From contig NW_026262593.1 of NCBI RefSeq assembly GCF_021869535.1, positions 61,774,318 to 61,838,317 on the forward strand: 64,000 nucleotides of DNA, read 5' to 3'. A program made the translations under genes and the position numbers. The notes below the pieces were generated by a model. It worked only from the letters and a program-made list of their open reading frames with translations, had not been told where the DNA came from and did no database searches. Source of the stretch: Mytilus californianus. Taxonomy: Eukaryota; Mollusca; Bivalvia; Mytilida; Mytilidae. Below, one piece after another: positions 22,131 to 34,204 of the stretch. Within the stretch, counting starts at the first letter, position 1. Each line of letters begins with the position of its first letter.

Positions 22131-22325
22131 CATTTTAGTTGCCGGATTTTTAACGTGCTAGTTCACAGGAAGACATTCCGACTCCAAGTCGACCAGCCTT
22201 TGCTCTTAATCGATCCTTAATGCAGTGTGCTTAACAAAGCAGCAGCTAATACCAATTTTACAGTCTTTAGTTTGAACCCATAACCTCTAAGGTGAACACG
22301 CTACCACAGAGGCAGTGTACAACAA
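22130..22325 (-). mobile_element. tRNA-derived SINE
   Basis: Read on the minus strand it begins GCCTCTGTGGTAGCGTGTTC (A-box-like). It then has GGTTATGGGTTCAAACT, a good RNA polymerase III B box (GGTTCRANYC type). An unrelated body follows, including GGTCGACTTGGAGTCGGAAT. The A-box to B-box spacing fits a tRNA head. No complete cloverleaf tRNA gene is claimed. Molluscs have several such SINE families, but I cannot assign the family. Confidence 0.6.
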
Positions 22326-24797
22326 CAGAAAATGCATTTAACATATATTTATATATATAGGTGCTATAGGTTATTCTCTAGAGTTTGCAGCATAAGATAT
22401 GCATTGTATTGTAGAAGCAGGTCCATTATGGCTCATATGGTTTAAATTGGTTTGCTAACAGCAGAAAGGAAGTAAAAAATCTTGCAAAAGAGGGTCAGTT
22501 TAGTGAAAGACTTCACACAATGTTGGATATGCAAATGTAAGATTTACACTTACAATCTACAGGAAACCTATGCAGCAAATTTTCAAATCATAAGAGTAAT
22601 GCACATTTTCTTATAAATTACTTATTGCTAAACTGGATAATAGAATTCAAAGAGAATGACTTCATGTTCATATTTAAGAGTACCATTTATTCCATGATGG
22701 TCACACTTGTTGATGGGATATTGACTGAAGAAGTTAAACAACAAAACAGTCAACTGATAAAAAGAGATGTAAAGATGGGATAAGATTATATCTTACTATC
22801 GTTTTTATATACAAAGCATATCTAAACTGACCCAATAAAATTTGTCTTACTTCATGAGAGGAGAAAGGGATTTCTATATATTTCTAGAGCTCACATACCT
22901 TGAAGCTAAAATCATACAATATTAGGAAACCTGTGTTTAAGAACTCCAGCAATCTTTGTTAACAATTAACTTGTCATGTTATCCACTGCAGCATGCAAGT
23001 ATGAAAGCACAGACTACTTGCCCTTGGTATACTAATTTTACTTTGCCTTGATGGAATGACTCATACATGTAATGGTATGATTGTAAGTCATGTTTATATA
23101 CATATATTATTTCATTTTAGGTGGTATGTGGCCTCTGCATTAATTTTTCCATCAAGCTTAAGTAAACGCAATTGTGATTTCTGACACATCTAACGAATCT
23201 TTCCAAGCTTCAAGTGATAACAAGAGACAAAAAGAGGAATTCGTCATTATAAAGTGTGAAGAGGACAATACAAGTTAATGACAAACAGAATCAATGTTGC
23301 TCTAGCAAGAAAAGTAGGTTACAGTGTCTTGAAATTTGAGAATTCTGGAGCTAATCTAAGTGCTTGTGAGGGTTTGAATACTACTTTGAATTTCCATTGT
23401 GAACTTACAGATATAGTACTGATAAAGAAGTATATTTGCCAATATAAAGAATTGGAGTTATTTCCCCTTGGCTATAAATTGCGGGTAGAACAGATGGATT
23501 CGTGCACCATGTACTTCTTTCTGCAGCTTGTGCAATTAAAATTAAATGTTTTTCTTGAATTGATAAAGTATCAGACACACAACTTCTTTTGTTAGTTGAA
23601 TATCTGAGCTCGTTTTATCAATAAATTACATGATATGGCTGTGTCAAATGTCATTAATAAATTTTTGTAAACTAGTGTTCCAGAAGCCCGAATTAGCTAA
23701 ATTTCCAAGTCAATGGCGTACCTTTATAGAATCCTCTTAAACTGACCTCATAAAATGTAACAAACTGCTGATGCTACCGACAGAAACTCCCCTTTACAAC
23801 ATCCTCAAGGTGTTGACAAAAATGGATGGAAATTATCATTCAAAGCCGATAACTCCTTTCAGCAATCAGTTGTTGATTTCATTAATAGTGACTTTTTTGT
23901 AGATCTTGTTTAGCTCATCATTTTTGCTGTTTAAAGTTTCTCTTTATCTAATAACATTTTTAAGATTATAGACAAAAACATAAATAATAGGTAAAAGTTA
24001 TCATTTTAGGGCGATAACTACTGAAGAAGTAACTGAAAGGTTCAGCCATTTTAAACTATCTGTAGATCATGTCTTGCCGATCAGTTTAGCTATTCACAGT
24101 TTCAACCTACTATAGTTTTCACTTACATGTAGAAACACTAAAATGGGTATAACCAAAATGTAAGGGTAATCCTGTTAGGATTCTATTGTTTATCAATTAA
24201 CCTTATATTTGTATTTTTGCAATACATGTATAAGTTTGCTCTTTATTTACAATAGTTTCAATGGGCATAAAAATGCAAAATTTACATAAAGCAGACATTT
24301 CAGGGCTAACAACTCCGAACTAAATAGTCTGATAATTTCACTGTACATTTACCTTGACCTCTTGATCATAATTTTTTTCAGAAACAAGACAAGCTTTATT
24401 ACATTTCAATTGTTAATTATATCAAGTTGCTTTTGAAAAATTTGTGAAATTCAGTATCACAAATTCTATAAATCCTTTAAGATAACACATTGTTATAGTG
24501 GAGTATCTTGCTTAGCAGAAGCATCAAAAACCAATTTTCAAGTCTCTGTTTTGATCTAGTCAGGAATCAAATCAACAACCTACTGCACTTAATAGGAGCA
24601 TCTTTCCACAAGACCATTATCAGAGGCAGTTTGCCATGTCATATGGCAATATCAAAGAAATTGACACACAGACAAAAAAAACAATAAAATCCATGTCTCT
24701 ACAGGCATGAAAACACCCCTTCAATTGTTCCCTTTTCATATGGATTTCATCCTGCCAAATTCCTATGAAGCACCCACCTGATTTATGTTTTTTTAAA
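22326..24797. other. Intergenic, degenerate repeats
   Basis: There is no supported gene. A plus frame at 23278-23595 lacks splice logic or a motif. From about 23680 to 24460, phrases such as GCCGATAACTCC, GGGCGATAACTACT and AGATCTTGTTTAGCT / AGATCATGTCTTGCC recur about 190 bp apart. This suggests an old tandem-core array like those elsewhere in the window. Confidence 0.4.
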
Positions 24798-24961
24798 TTA
24801 ATTTAAAGATGATCTGATAAAAGGTTGATATACAGGAGATGGTATAGCCTGAAAATTGTTAACTTTTCTTTTTCCTATAACTGTTGATTTTAAGGCTCCT
24901 TCTTGCACTTCAATTCTACTGCTATATCTGAATCTTAATTTCCACCTGACCCATTGAGATG
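24798..24961 (-). CDS. Gene 2, terminal coding exon
   Basis: On the minus strand a textbook branch point plus acceptor (TACTAACATTGCAG) precedes the exon. It has two bases completing a codon, then SQWVRWKLRFRYSSRIEVQE, GALKSTVIGKRKVNNF and a tail ending PFIRSSLN, then TAA. That is 53 codons plus stop. The basic and aromatic pattern (WVRWKLRFRY) looks like a beta-rich domain edge, but no family is recognised. It needs a preceding exon ending in phase 1. The Lys-rich exon at 28253-28403 lies upstream on the same strand and probably belongs to the same gene. Confidence 0.68.
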
Positions 24962-26995
24962 CTGCAATGTTAGTATACATACCTTATGTTAGTTCTTATG
25001 ATACATATTACCAGGTATGTAATACCTACATTAAAAATAACATAGACAAAGAAAATCTGGAAGGGGAGGGCTTGTTCATCAATTAAACTGTTCTTTATAA
25101 AGGCTTTAATATCTGGCCATGTCCTAATGTGTTCACAATTTACAGAAGTAAAAGCTGTATAAAGCAAGGCATTATAACATGTAAACATAACACATCAAAG
25201 TAAACAATTTATTAACAGCACAATTTTAAAGGCACTATTGAATACAAGTAAAAAATTTAATAACAAAGGTGACTAAAACTGTATATGGTGATGTAACCTT
25301 GGTTAATAAATGTTCAACAATAGTACATGTATGAATATATCTTTCATAAAAAAACACTAAAACACAAATTTCAAAAGCACATCTTCTCATGAGACAATTT
25401 ATATTAATATTAATTTTCATAGATTTTAACACACATTTTTAGTTTTATGCTAGATTATTGCACTTTCTTATGATTATTTGTTCGAATATGAACTGGGGGA
25501 GAGATATCTCGAAACATTGTTATGCTTAATCATAGTTGAGAGACTTGCCACCTTAAACATTCACCATATGGTAATAAGTTATAATAGGTCTATGTACAGA
25601 ATTCGAAATAAGCAGTCGCCTGCTGGCCTGTGGCCTCTGAATTTCAATACAGGCAGTTGACTTATTAGGTCATCTGCCTGCCTAGCTACTTCATTTCCGG
25701 TAGTGTTTTCATTAAAAGTATGTTTTTATAAGTAGAACGTCCTTTAAAATATTCTTAAAACGAGGAGGAAGATACAGAAGGGACATTGAAATTGAAATCC
25801 ATATGCGTATATAAATAGTTGTGTTATAAAACTAAAAATATAAATATAAAAGTAAAATAAATAACTCATTTGATTTGGTTGAGATACCATTGTGTTGATT
25901 GGTATAAATATCAAGCCACATTTGCAATAGTTCACAATGCCTGTTTTTGATGTCAATTTATCAAGTCACATTTTCGAGAATTCTCATCACATGTTGATTG
26001 GTCCAAATAATAAGTCACATCAGCCACAAGATTTGTATTGTTAAAAATGGTAGCCCAATACATTAAAGTTAAAATGATCTAAAATTGAAAGATTTCTGAA
26101 CAATTACATTCCTAAGGCCAAAGTGCCTAAATTAAATAACTCCAGAACTGATAACCAAAGAGCTTATGAAAAGGAAGGTTGAAATAGGAAATATTTACTT
26201 CAATGGGAGACTGAACTCACATGGTTAAAATCATGTCATTGTAAAAATGTTCAATTACCAAATATCAAAAATCTTATTACACAGTTAACACATTACTACA
26301 TCTAGGACAACCAATGTTTTCTTTTTCTCAATCTTATAGGGCCAGTAAAAGTCTGAAAGGGCAAGTTAATTTAGAAAGGAGTTAGCCTGCTTGGCCAGTT
26401 AAAACAAAATCTTATTTCTATCCCTGATGTAAACAAAAACATCAGTTACATGGACATTTCTACAACCGCATTGTCAGTTGACATTATTCTTCCCAACTTA
26501 AATATCAAACTTATAAAAAATACAGTAACTATACAAAAGCACTCTTCACATATTCATATAATAAAACTAAGAAATTCATTTTTAACTAGATTAACAGGGA
26601 GCTTGACCACACTGCATTTACCAGGTAGAGTACATAAAAATTAAAACTAGTTGTTTTACTTCTAAAAAAAAAGGAAAGAATCATGCACAACCTTGCTAAA
26701 ATTGAGATACTTAAAATGGTTGATAAAATGGTATCTTGTTTGCCAAATTTATCTTTTGAACTGCTTTTCTAAATGGTAAAAAAAATCTTTGATTTATACC
26801 TATACATGAACATTTCAATGTATACAAATGTAACAATATCATTATTCCCCCAATACTTATGTTTGATTTTTGTTTAATTTTGGTCCCATCATATGATTGA
26901 AAATGAATAAATATGAAAAACTACCCTACCATTAGGATGACATTATAACTTGATTATATAATAATGTTTATGATATATACTACAAACTGATACAC
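24962..26995. other. Gene 2 intron
   Basis: AT-rich, with short frames that lack splice signals. At least one small exon must lie here, or the candidate at 26996-27045 must be wrong, because its exit phase does not match the terminal exon. Confidence 0.4.
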
Positions 26996-27045
26996 CTTAA
27001 AATTGCCTGATCCAGACCGGGGACAGGGAACACTGCCATTTGAAT
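26996..27045 (-). CDS. Gene 2, possible 50-nt exon
   Basis: Minus-strand acceptor TGTCTGTTAACAG and donor TTAAG/GTGTAT bound 50 bases. The frame continues in phase 0 from the exon at 28253-28403 and reads IQMAVFPVPGLDQAIL plus two bases. Those two bases do not match the phase of the terminal exon, so a further exon is required. The plus strand of the same stretch is also open (ending NRQQEDEDEN and TAA). The strand therefore rests on the splice sites and on the neighbouring gene. Confidence 0.42.
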
Positions 27046-27175
27046 CTGTTAACAGACAGCAAGAAGATGAAGATGAAAATTAATATCTCCCATGAAAATA
27101 TCATAATACCGTCCACAATTTTATTATTTGTTTTTCAGTATAGGACATATATTTAATATTTTGTGAAACCAAGTA

Positions 27176-27383
27176 CTGTAAACCAACTTATTTTCATAGA
27201 TATTCAATTTTCGCGTTTAGTCCTTTCTAACCCATTTTCGCGGCGATTTAATTTCGCGATTCTAAAATTTATTTTGATGAAAATAAATAAGGAAAAATTT
27301 TTTCATGTTCGTGACGAATTATATTCACGTTTTTTTCTCGACTCGCGAAAATAAATCGCTCATGAAAATTAGTTGGTTTACAG
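27176..27383. mobile_element. MITE with TA duplication
   Basis: CTGTAAACCAACTTATTTTC at the left is mirrored by AAAATTAGTTGGTTTACAG at the right, and both ends are flanked by TA. The 208-bp length, TA target duplication and lack of coding suit a mariner-type MITE. The interior is unusually rich in TCGCG motifs for this AT-rich region. A fragment of one end (ACTGTAAACCAACT) is also at 2211. Confidence 0.75.
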
Positions 27384-28252
27384 TATTCCCTTAGAAAAAG
27401 TTTCATTTTTATGTCTCATTTGAATTCTATGCTTTTGAGTAAATTGTTTGAAATTTGAGTATAACATTGAAAAGAAAACTTTTAGTCTTGATGTCTTACT
27501 TGTGCAGTCGTTTTGTTTTTAAATTCTGAATTTATATAATTTTTGATTTTGACTGGACTTAAAGTGGTACATAACACTACAGGGAGATAACTCTGTAAAA
27601 ATCAGCTTAATTTTTTAATCACATATTCTATTGTTAAGAAAAAATTAAGCTTCACAATGATCAAAATTAGTGTTTGTCAATCTGCTATATATCAAATGAA
27701 ATTTTTCCAAAAAAGTGTGGGTTTCAAGTTTTTTTGAAATTTTTATATTATGGTCAAAGTAAATATTTTGTCAAAATTTTATGAAAATTAAAGAAGCTGT
27801 GTTTCCATGAACAAAGTAAGTTGACAAAAAATGACATACTTCTCAATTATATCACTTAATTTAAGTACAATGATATGGTTGATGTAACATTTATATTTAT
27901 AGGGTAGTTTCTTTGAAAGACTTGTAAACTTTTCCCACAGTAATATCATATGGCAGCTGTTTTTATCCAATCTCTTCCAGTTAAGATGACAATTTTCAGG
28001 TGTGATCCAGATCACCACTGTACATGATGTTCAATAAAATTAAGCAATTTGTTAGGTTTTTTTTTGGATTTTCAAACTCATAAGTTTAAAACAAACTGAC
28101 AATATAATGCCACATATGACCAAACAACAAACAGCTGATAGATAGCACATACTTCTAATGCACTTAGAATTTAAATGTAAATGCTAAAACATATAATCTA
28201 ACCTGGGCCCCCTTGCATTTTTTTCACACTATATCTACTGAATAAAACTTAC

Positions 28253-28403
28253 TGTCTGAACATCAAAATCTGCTTGTTGAGTTAGATTTAGGTCATCACT
28301 ATTACTCTGAGTCTTTCTGTCTTTGGTTCTTTTTTTACTTGGGCCAGAGTCTTCATTATTCTTTCTTTTACTTTCCTTTAATTTTGATTTCCTATCATAT
28401 AAT
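28253..28403 (-). CDS. Gene 2, Lys/Arg/Asp-rich exon
   Basis: 151-nt exon, acceptor TTTCTCTTTAG, donor ACA/GTAAGTT. After one base it reads LYDRKSKLKESKRKNNEDSG, then PSKKRTKDRKTQSNSDDLNL and TQQADFDVQT. Basic clusters (KRK, KKRTKDRK) resemble nuclear localisation signals, and the region is probably disordered. It enters with one base, needing two from an upstream exon that I could not place. The gene therefore extends to higher coordinates. The product is unidentified. Confidence 0.72.
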
Positions 28404-28547
28404 CTAAAGAGAAATAACCGTGTACACTATTATTCTAATATCTGAGATTGCATGCAAATTAAGATGTTGAAACAACAATATTTCTCACTCCTGTATACGT
28501 GTAAGGAATTCTTGTAGCTTCAGTAGTTTTTCTTCTTCTTAAGGAAT

Positions 28548-28855
28548 GACAGTAATATTTTTTCTGTCTATGAGTATGAAGAAATAACATAAAAAATGTG
28601 GTGCACACTGATGAATAACTTGCGTAGCAGGTTATTTAAAAGTATGCACCGCATTTTTGATGTTATTATTTCGAATCGACAGAAAAAAATATTACAGTAA
28701 TTTATTTTAATTTAATTCTAAATTCTATAAGGAGTAAATCATGAAAAAAACATTGATGACATCACGGTCACATGACAATATTATGTCTATGAGCTGATAG
28801 ACAAAAAACTTTCAGCCAATCAGAAGATGTGTTACATCCAAAATTAAATTATATT
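28548..28855 (-). mobile_element. Foldback element with hairpin, copy 2
   Basis: The same element as at 8733-8985, in opposite orientation. It has AATATTTTTTCTGTC, AAGAAATAACATAAAAAATG, a degraded AATAACTTGCGTAGCAGGTT centre, then ATGACATCACGGTCACATGA and CAGAAGATGTGTTACATCC. This copy still has a complete inverted pair around the hairpin. Confidence 0.65.
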
Positions 28856-29699
28856 GGTATAATATAAATTTTAAAGAGGACAAATTAAGTCCTCATAACA
28901 GTAAAATCAAAGCATTGTTTGTGCTGTGATGCAGCAACTACACCACATTATTTACATTTTCAAAATTACCCCATTCAGCTCTCAAAATTCTGAGAGAATT
29001 TTCTAAGATACTTCAGAAAAGCAAAGTGATTGAAATAAGTAATGGAAAGGTTTGAAGAGTCGTGTCCTGATTTTAAATCATATGTACAGTGTATGATGGT
29101 TAACAATAAACATGATATACATTTTTTAACACTATTGTATTAGGTGTAAAAAGTCAATTATTTGATAAAATGGGCTTCATGTGGAATGTCATAGGGTTAC
29201 TAGATTTTCAAAACAATATCTATTCAATTGTATTTTAATATTTTCATGGAATTATGTTCTCAGTTTCAGTTTTAGTTTTTGAAACAGAAGTAAATTTTCA
29301 AAAAAAGATTCATCTAAAAATTTTATCCTTTTAGAACCAATCAAAGATTCATCAAAAAGAATTTATCCTTGTGATTCCACAGTATAAAACCTTGGTCTAA
29401 GAGTTGTGCTATCAAAATCTATGTCCCCTTAAATTTGATTGTAAATGGTTGATTTTAGCATGTTTAGGGGTATTTCTATTTTCAATCACAGGTATACCAA
29501 CTTTAAAACCCTTTTAAGATTGTAGACCACTAGACTAAACTTAAAACTAGAATAAGAGTTAATTCTAGGTGCAGAATTGACAAACCAAATGTTGAAATGA
29601 ATTTACAAATGGATTGCAATTGATTTGACTACTGATGCTGAATCAAACAAGTGTTGATTTGACTTTTAACTAGGTTTTCCAAAAGAAAAAGTCAGTAAT

Positions 29700-30400
29700 T
29701 AATTTGGTGAAGTATGGTGAGTTGTTGCCAAGTTTCCTTGCAATAACTTAGGAACTGTTCATCCAGATTTTTAAATTTTAATATATATTGATACTAATGA
29801 CAAAATGGAGGTCAAGTTCATGGATGTTGATTTTCGATTTTGCCATTCAGGAGTTATGGTTCTTGATATATTAGAAATGGCACCCTATGTTGTTTTGTTC
29901 AATAACTTATGAACCCTTCTACCAATAGTTTTCAAATTTAAATATTAGGTTAATGATGACAAAATGGAGGTAAAGTTCAATATTGAGGATTTTCACTTTT
30001 ACTGTTCTGCAGGAGTTATGGTCCTTTAATCTATTGGCAGATGGCAATCAATATAATTTATACAATTACTTTAAACCATTTGACCAATGTTTTTAAAATT
30101 TTTATATGTTGGTACTGTTAAAACAATAGAACTTAACATAAATATTGATGATTTTGACCTTAGACATGTTAGAGGTCAATGAGTTATGGTTCTTGATAGA
30201 TTGAAAAATGACAATTTATAATAAAATATTGTCATTTCTGTTCTTATGTATTTTTCAACCAAATTACTCTTATAACTTTAATAATTAAGCTTTTACTGAT
30301 GATAAAATGGTGGTCAAGTTTGAAATTGGCAATTTTCATTTTTGCTGTTCAGGAGTATTATGGTTCTTGATAAATTGGATTATAGGGGTAAATTCAGTAA
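29700..30400 (+). repeat. Degenerate tandem array, unit about 190 bp
   Basis: The phrases CAGGAGTTATGGTTCTTGAT, GACAAAATGGAGGT(C/A)AAGTT and AATAACTTATGAACC recur about every 180-190 bp, with growing divergence. It looks like the core of a tandem-core element whose ends have decayed. Confidence 0.6.
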
Positions 30401-31902
30401 ATAAATATACGTCATCTAAGGGACTGCATGCCGATTTGGGGGAGAGCTTTTTGTACAAAACTGAAGTCCTGTGCTCTTCTGATTGGTAGATAATGTTTGT
30501 AATAAATATTTTTTGATAGATGGATCAAAACTAGAGTTAAAAAAAAAAAATGAATGCTGAAATGTACTAATTTTTTTTACTTCAGGGTTGAAAAGTAATG
30601 GGGGCCAGTAAAGGAATTAAGTGCGAATCTACAGTGTTTGTAAACAAGGCCATGTGAATGCCCAAAAATGCTGCATGACCCTATGTTTTTATTGTTGCAA
30701 AAGATAGGGCTACATTTGTACTTTCATGACTTATGTATGAAAGCTTCCAATTTCTAAAGTTAAATCAGGTATAAATTTAATTCAAGACAAAATTAGATTA
30801 AAGTCAATGGGAGATTTTTTACTGAATTTACCCTTATAGGGAAATATGCACTATGTCACTGTACTTGTTCAAGGCCACACAATAATCACAAAACTCATTT
30901 CCTGTAAATATTAATGCAATATGGAAGCCTTTTAATGGAACCAGTTAAAGTTGTTTTTATACAAATTTCTATGTTTAACTGCAGCTATCCAGGATGCACT
31001 GAGGATTAATATGTATCTTATTACATACTTTACTACACAAATTATTCTTCCCATTAGTTACAATGTATTTCTTTGTAAAAATCAAATTGAATTAAAAAAT
31101 TTGCACCATGTCAAACATGAAATAAATTTAAACTATAAAAGACCATTATTATTCTAATAAAATATGCTTGTTCCAGGACAATCCATCTCTGCTTTTTCTT
31201 TTGAGAGCCCTATTAACATGACAATGGTAGGATTTGAATCTTGAATAAATGCTGAATGCTAATTTTTACCCTACTTTCATTTTGGCCAAATCACTACTTT
31301 CACTTTCAACAATTTTTTCCACATGTTTTACTTGTTTCAATATATATGCAGCTGATAGGACCACTTGAATAGTAAACTTTTCAAAGAAAACAGTAGTCAG
31401 AATACTCAGGAAGAAATTTAAACAGACGTAAAAATGACACTACTACATATGATCACATATGATATGATATAATAAAAGGTCTGAAGCCTAATTGTTATAC
31501 ACTTCATCATCAGCCATCTTCAATCTTTGTCTTGATGACAGGGTAATCTCTCATGTGGAATATCTTCCCCTGGTAAAATGACAATCACAAATTTAGTTTC
31601 TACTTTTGTACTTTTAAAAATATTGTATTAAACATCTCTGTTGACTTCTAAAAATAGCGGCAAATCTTCGTCTGTGGAACGTTTACATCAAACATGCATA
31701 TCTTTCAATATTTAAACATTCAAAGGGGCTCAATTAAGGACATTAAGGTTTAATTATTGTATCATCATTACTTATAAGTAGCAGAGATGAGAAAAAAATT
31801 ATAATTTTTTGACACATATTTGAAGGGATTTCATTCATTTAACCTGGGTATAGAAACTGATCGATCTGTTGAGATTTCATTGTCCCGATAGCGGATTATT
31901 GA
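30401..31902. other. No gene seen
   Basis: AT-rich. A minus-strand stretch near 31150-31210 preceded by TTAATAG has coding-like composition, but no usable donor follows. I therefore do not call an exon. Upstream exons of gene 2 should lie here or further right. Confidence 0.35.
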
Positions 31903-32789
31903 TTTTTGTCGAGCCTTCGACTTTTGTCGAAAAAGCGAGACATAGCGATCCTACATTCCGTCGGCGTCGTCGTCGTCGTCGTCGTCGTCGTCGGCGGCGT
32001 CCACAAATATTCACTCTGTGGTTAAAGTTTTTGAAATTTTAATAACTTTCTTAAACTATCCTGGATTTCTACCAAACTTGGACAGAAGCTTGTTTATGAT
32101 CATAAGATTATATTCAAAAGTAAATTTTGTAAAAAAAAAAATTCCATTTTTTCCGTATTTTACTTATAAGTGGACTTAGTTTTTCTGCCAGTTAACATTA
32201 CATTCACTCTGTGGTTAAAGTTTTTAAAATTTCAATAACTTTCTTAAACTATCCTAGATTTCTACCAAACTTGGAAAGAAGCTTGTTTATGATCATAAGA
32301 TAGTATCCAGAAGTAAATTTTGTAAAAAAAAAATTCCATTTTTCCGTATTTTACTTATAAATGGACTTAGTTTTTCTGCCAGGAAACATTACATTCACTC
32401 TGTGGTTAAAGTTTTTGAAATTTCAATAACTTTCTTAAACTATCCTGGATTTATACCAAACTTGGAAAGAAGCTTGTTTATGATCATAAGATAGTATCTA
32501 GAATTTGATAAAATTTTGTTCCATTTTTTCTGTATTTTACTTATAAATGGACTTAGTTTTTCTTCCAGTCAACATTACATACATTCTGCAGTTTAAGTTT
32601 TTAAAACATTTATTAGATTCATAATTTATCCTGGATTTTTACCAAACTTGGACAGAAGCTACTTACAATCAAAACATAGTATAGAGGGGAATATTTTTAT
32701 TAATTTTTTTCTTCATTTTTGTTGAGCCTGCGATTAACACCAAAAGTAGGCGAGACACTGGGTTCCGCGGAACCCTTACGAATTTTTTG
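31903..32789 (+). mobile_element. Tandem-core element with (GTC)n, copy 2
   Basis: The head is TTTTTGTCGAGCCTTCGACT, then GCGAGACATAGCGATCC, then a GTC/GGC microsatellite at about 31960-32000. Units of about 190 bp follow, beginning CACTCTGTGGTTAAAGTTTT at 32011, 32204 and 32395, plus a degenerate fourth. The end carries GAGCCTGCGATTA, GGCGAGACACTGG and the perfect palindrome GGGTTCCGCGGAACCC near 32760. The order of microsatellite, tandem core and 3' palindrome matches what is known of pearl-type/Helitron-associated bivalve elements. The family name is inference. Confidence 0.72.
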
Positions 32790-33083
32790 TTTTAATTGAC
32801 ATTTTATCATGCGTAAGATAAGATAAGACAGAGACATATATACACATATATATATATATGTCTCTGGATAAGATAAGAAAATTTTATTTAATTCAGGAGC
32901 TTTTGACCGAATATAAAAATCTGTACATAACATCAGAGACATATAATACATTATTATATGTCTCTGATAACATAAAAACAGTATAAGATATAAACAACCT
33001 GCAATACAAAGTTGAATCTCACACGTTAAAGGGGATGTCAGTTTAGCTTCTGCAAGCAATATTATACAGCTTTAAATTTGTAT

Positions 33084-33619
33084 ACAAACAAATTCTGTGT
33101 CAATACTGTGAGGATCAGTGGAGACTCCAAATGCACAACTGTTCTGATGGAAAGCTCTGTAACTATATAGCACTTTCAAGACAAATTTTGGTCTTGAAAG
33201 ATATCTTATTTTTTGCGATCACCTGAGCGGAGGAGAAATTTTACTCGATTGCGTATTCCTCACAAACAAATTCTGTGTCAATACTGTGAGGATCAGTGGA
33301 GACTCCAAATGCACAACTGTTCTGATGGAAAGCTCTGTAACTATATACCACTTTCAAGACAAATTTTGGTCTTGAAAGATATCTTTTTTTTTACGATCAC
33401 CTGAGCGGAGGAGAAATTTTACTCGATTGCGTATTCCTCACAAACAAATTCTGTGTCAATACTGTGAGGATCAGTGGAGACTCCAAATGCACAACTGTTC
33501 TGATGGAAAGCTCTGTAACTATATACCACTTTCAAGACAAATTTTGGTCTTGAAAGATATCTTATTTTTTGCGATCACCTGAGCGGAGGAGAAATTTTAC
33601 TCGATTGCGTATTCCTCAC
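33084..33619 (+). repeat. 178-bp unit, three tandem copies
   Basis: ACAAACAAATTCTGTGTCAA begins at 33084, 33262 and 33440. The spacing is exactly 178 bp and the units are nearly identical, differing at a few positions such as the T run after GAAAGATATCTT. The array ends at a partial repeat boundary near 33619. The near identity implies recent expansion. A 63-codon frame across two units is a by-product of the repeat. Confidence 0.85.
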
Positions 33620-33916
33620 ATGGACTTTGAATTGAACTAGGTAGATATCATGGTATTTCTCGAACAGTATATGTCTCAGGTGCACCTCAAATGAAATTGA
33701 TGATGAAAAACATTTTTTTTTATTTTCATGCACATCATCTTTAAACTAGGAGAAACTGCATGTACTCCATAATTAACTCACTCTGTCCTAATTTTAAGCA
33801 CTTGGTTCCTAGTCAAAAACTAATCTGGCTACTGAATGTAGAGAATATATATGTTGATATATTATTAATATGTGTTTGTGATATGAATGATGAAGGCAAA
33901 ATATAGATCTAGCTTA

Positions 33917-34170
33917 TCTGCATCAGGCACGAGGATGGCATATGGTGGTTACCTATCATAGACTCCCCAATAATAATAATGTTCCTTCTTGTATTTATTT
34001 TATCATTGACAATCAAAATTATTCCCATACATATTATATTTAAGTATTTTTCTATTTGCTACTATGAAAACTTGGGCATGTCATTTGAAATAGCATCGTC
34101 CCTTGGTGCCTCTTGCAGTCGGGTCAACTTACAATGTGTATCAACCCCTCTGCATCAGGCACGAGGATGA
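33917..34170 (+). repeat. Short direct repeat pair
   Basis: CTGCATCAGGCACGAGGATG occurs near 33920 and again near 34151, about 231 bp apart. The sequence between them shows no other structure. Confidence 0.6.
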
Positions 34171-34204
34171 CATACAGGTTTTTGCATCTGCTCATAATAT
34201 CATA

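Noticed and set aside
22200-22325. A tRNA gene on the minus strand.
   Set aside because: A- and B-box-like motifs are present but no complete cloverleaf can be drawn, and the body continues as a SINE.
31150-31210. Minus-strand coding-like stretch with TTAATAG acceptor as an upstream exon of gene 2.
   Set aside because: No acceptable donor follows and the entry/exit phases could not be satisfied.
33084-33619. CRISPR-like regular spacing of repeats.
   Set aside because: The units are 178 bp and contiguous with no unique spacers; the setting is eukaryotic.
33917-34170. GGCACGAGG within the repeated CTGCATCAGGCACGAGGATG looks like a cDNA-cloning adapter.
   Set aside because: It occurs twice within ordinary genomic sequence as part of a longer 20-bp direct repeat. 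The flanks are not vector-like.
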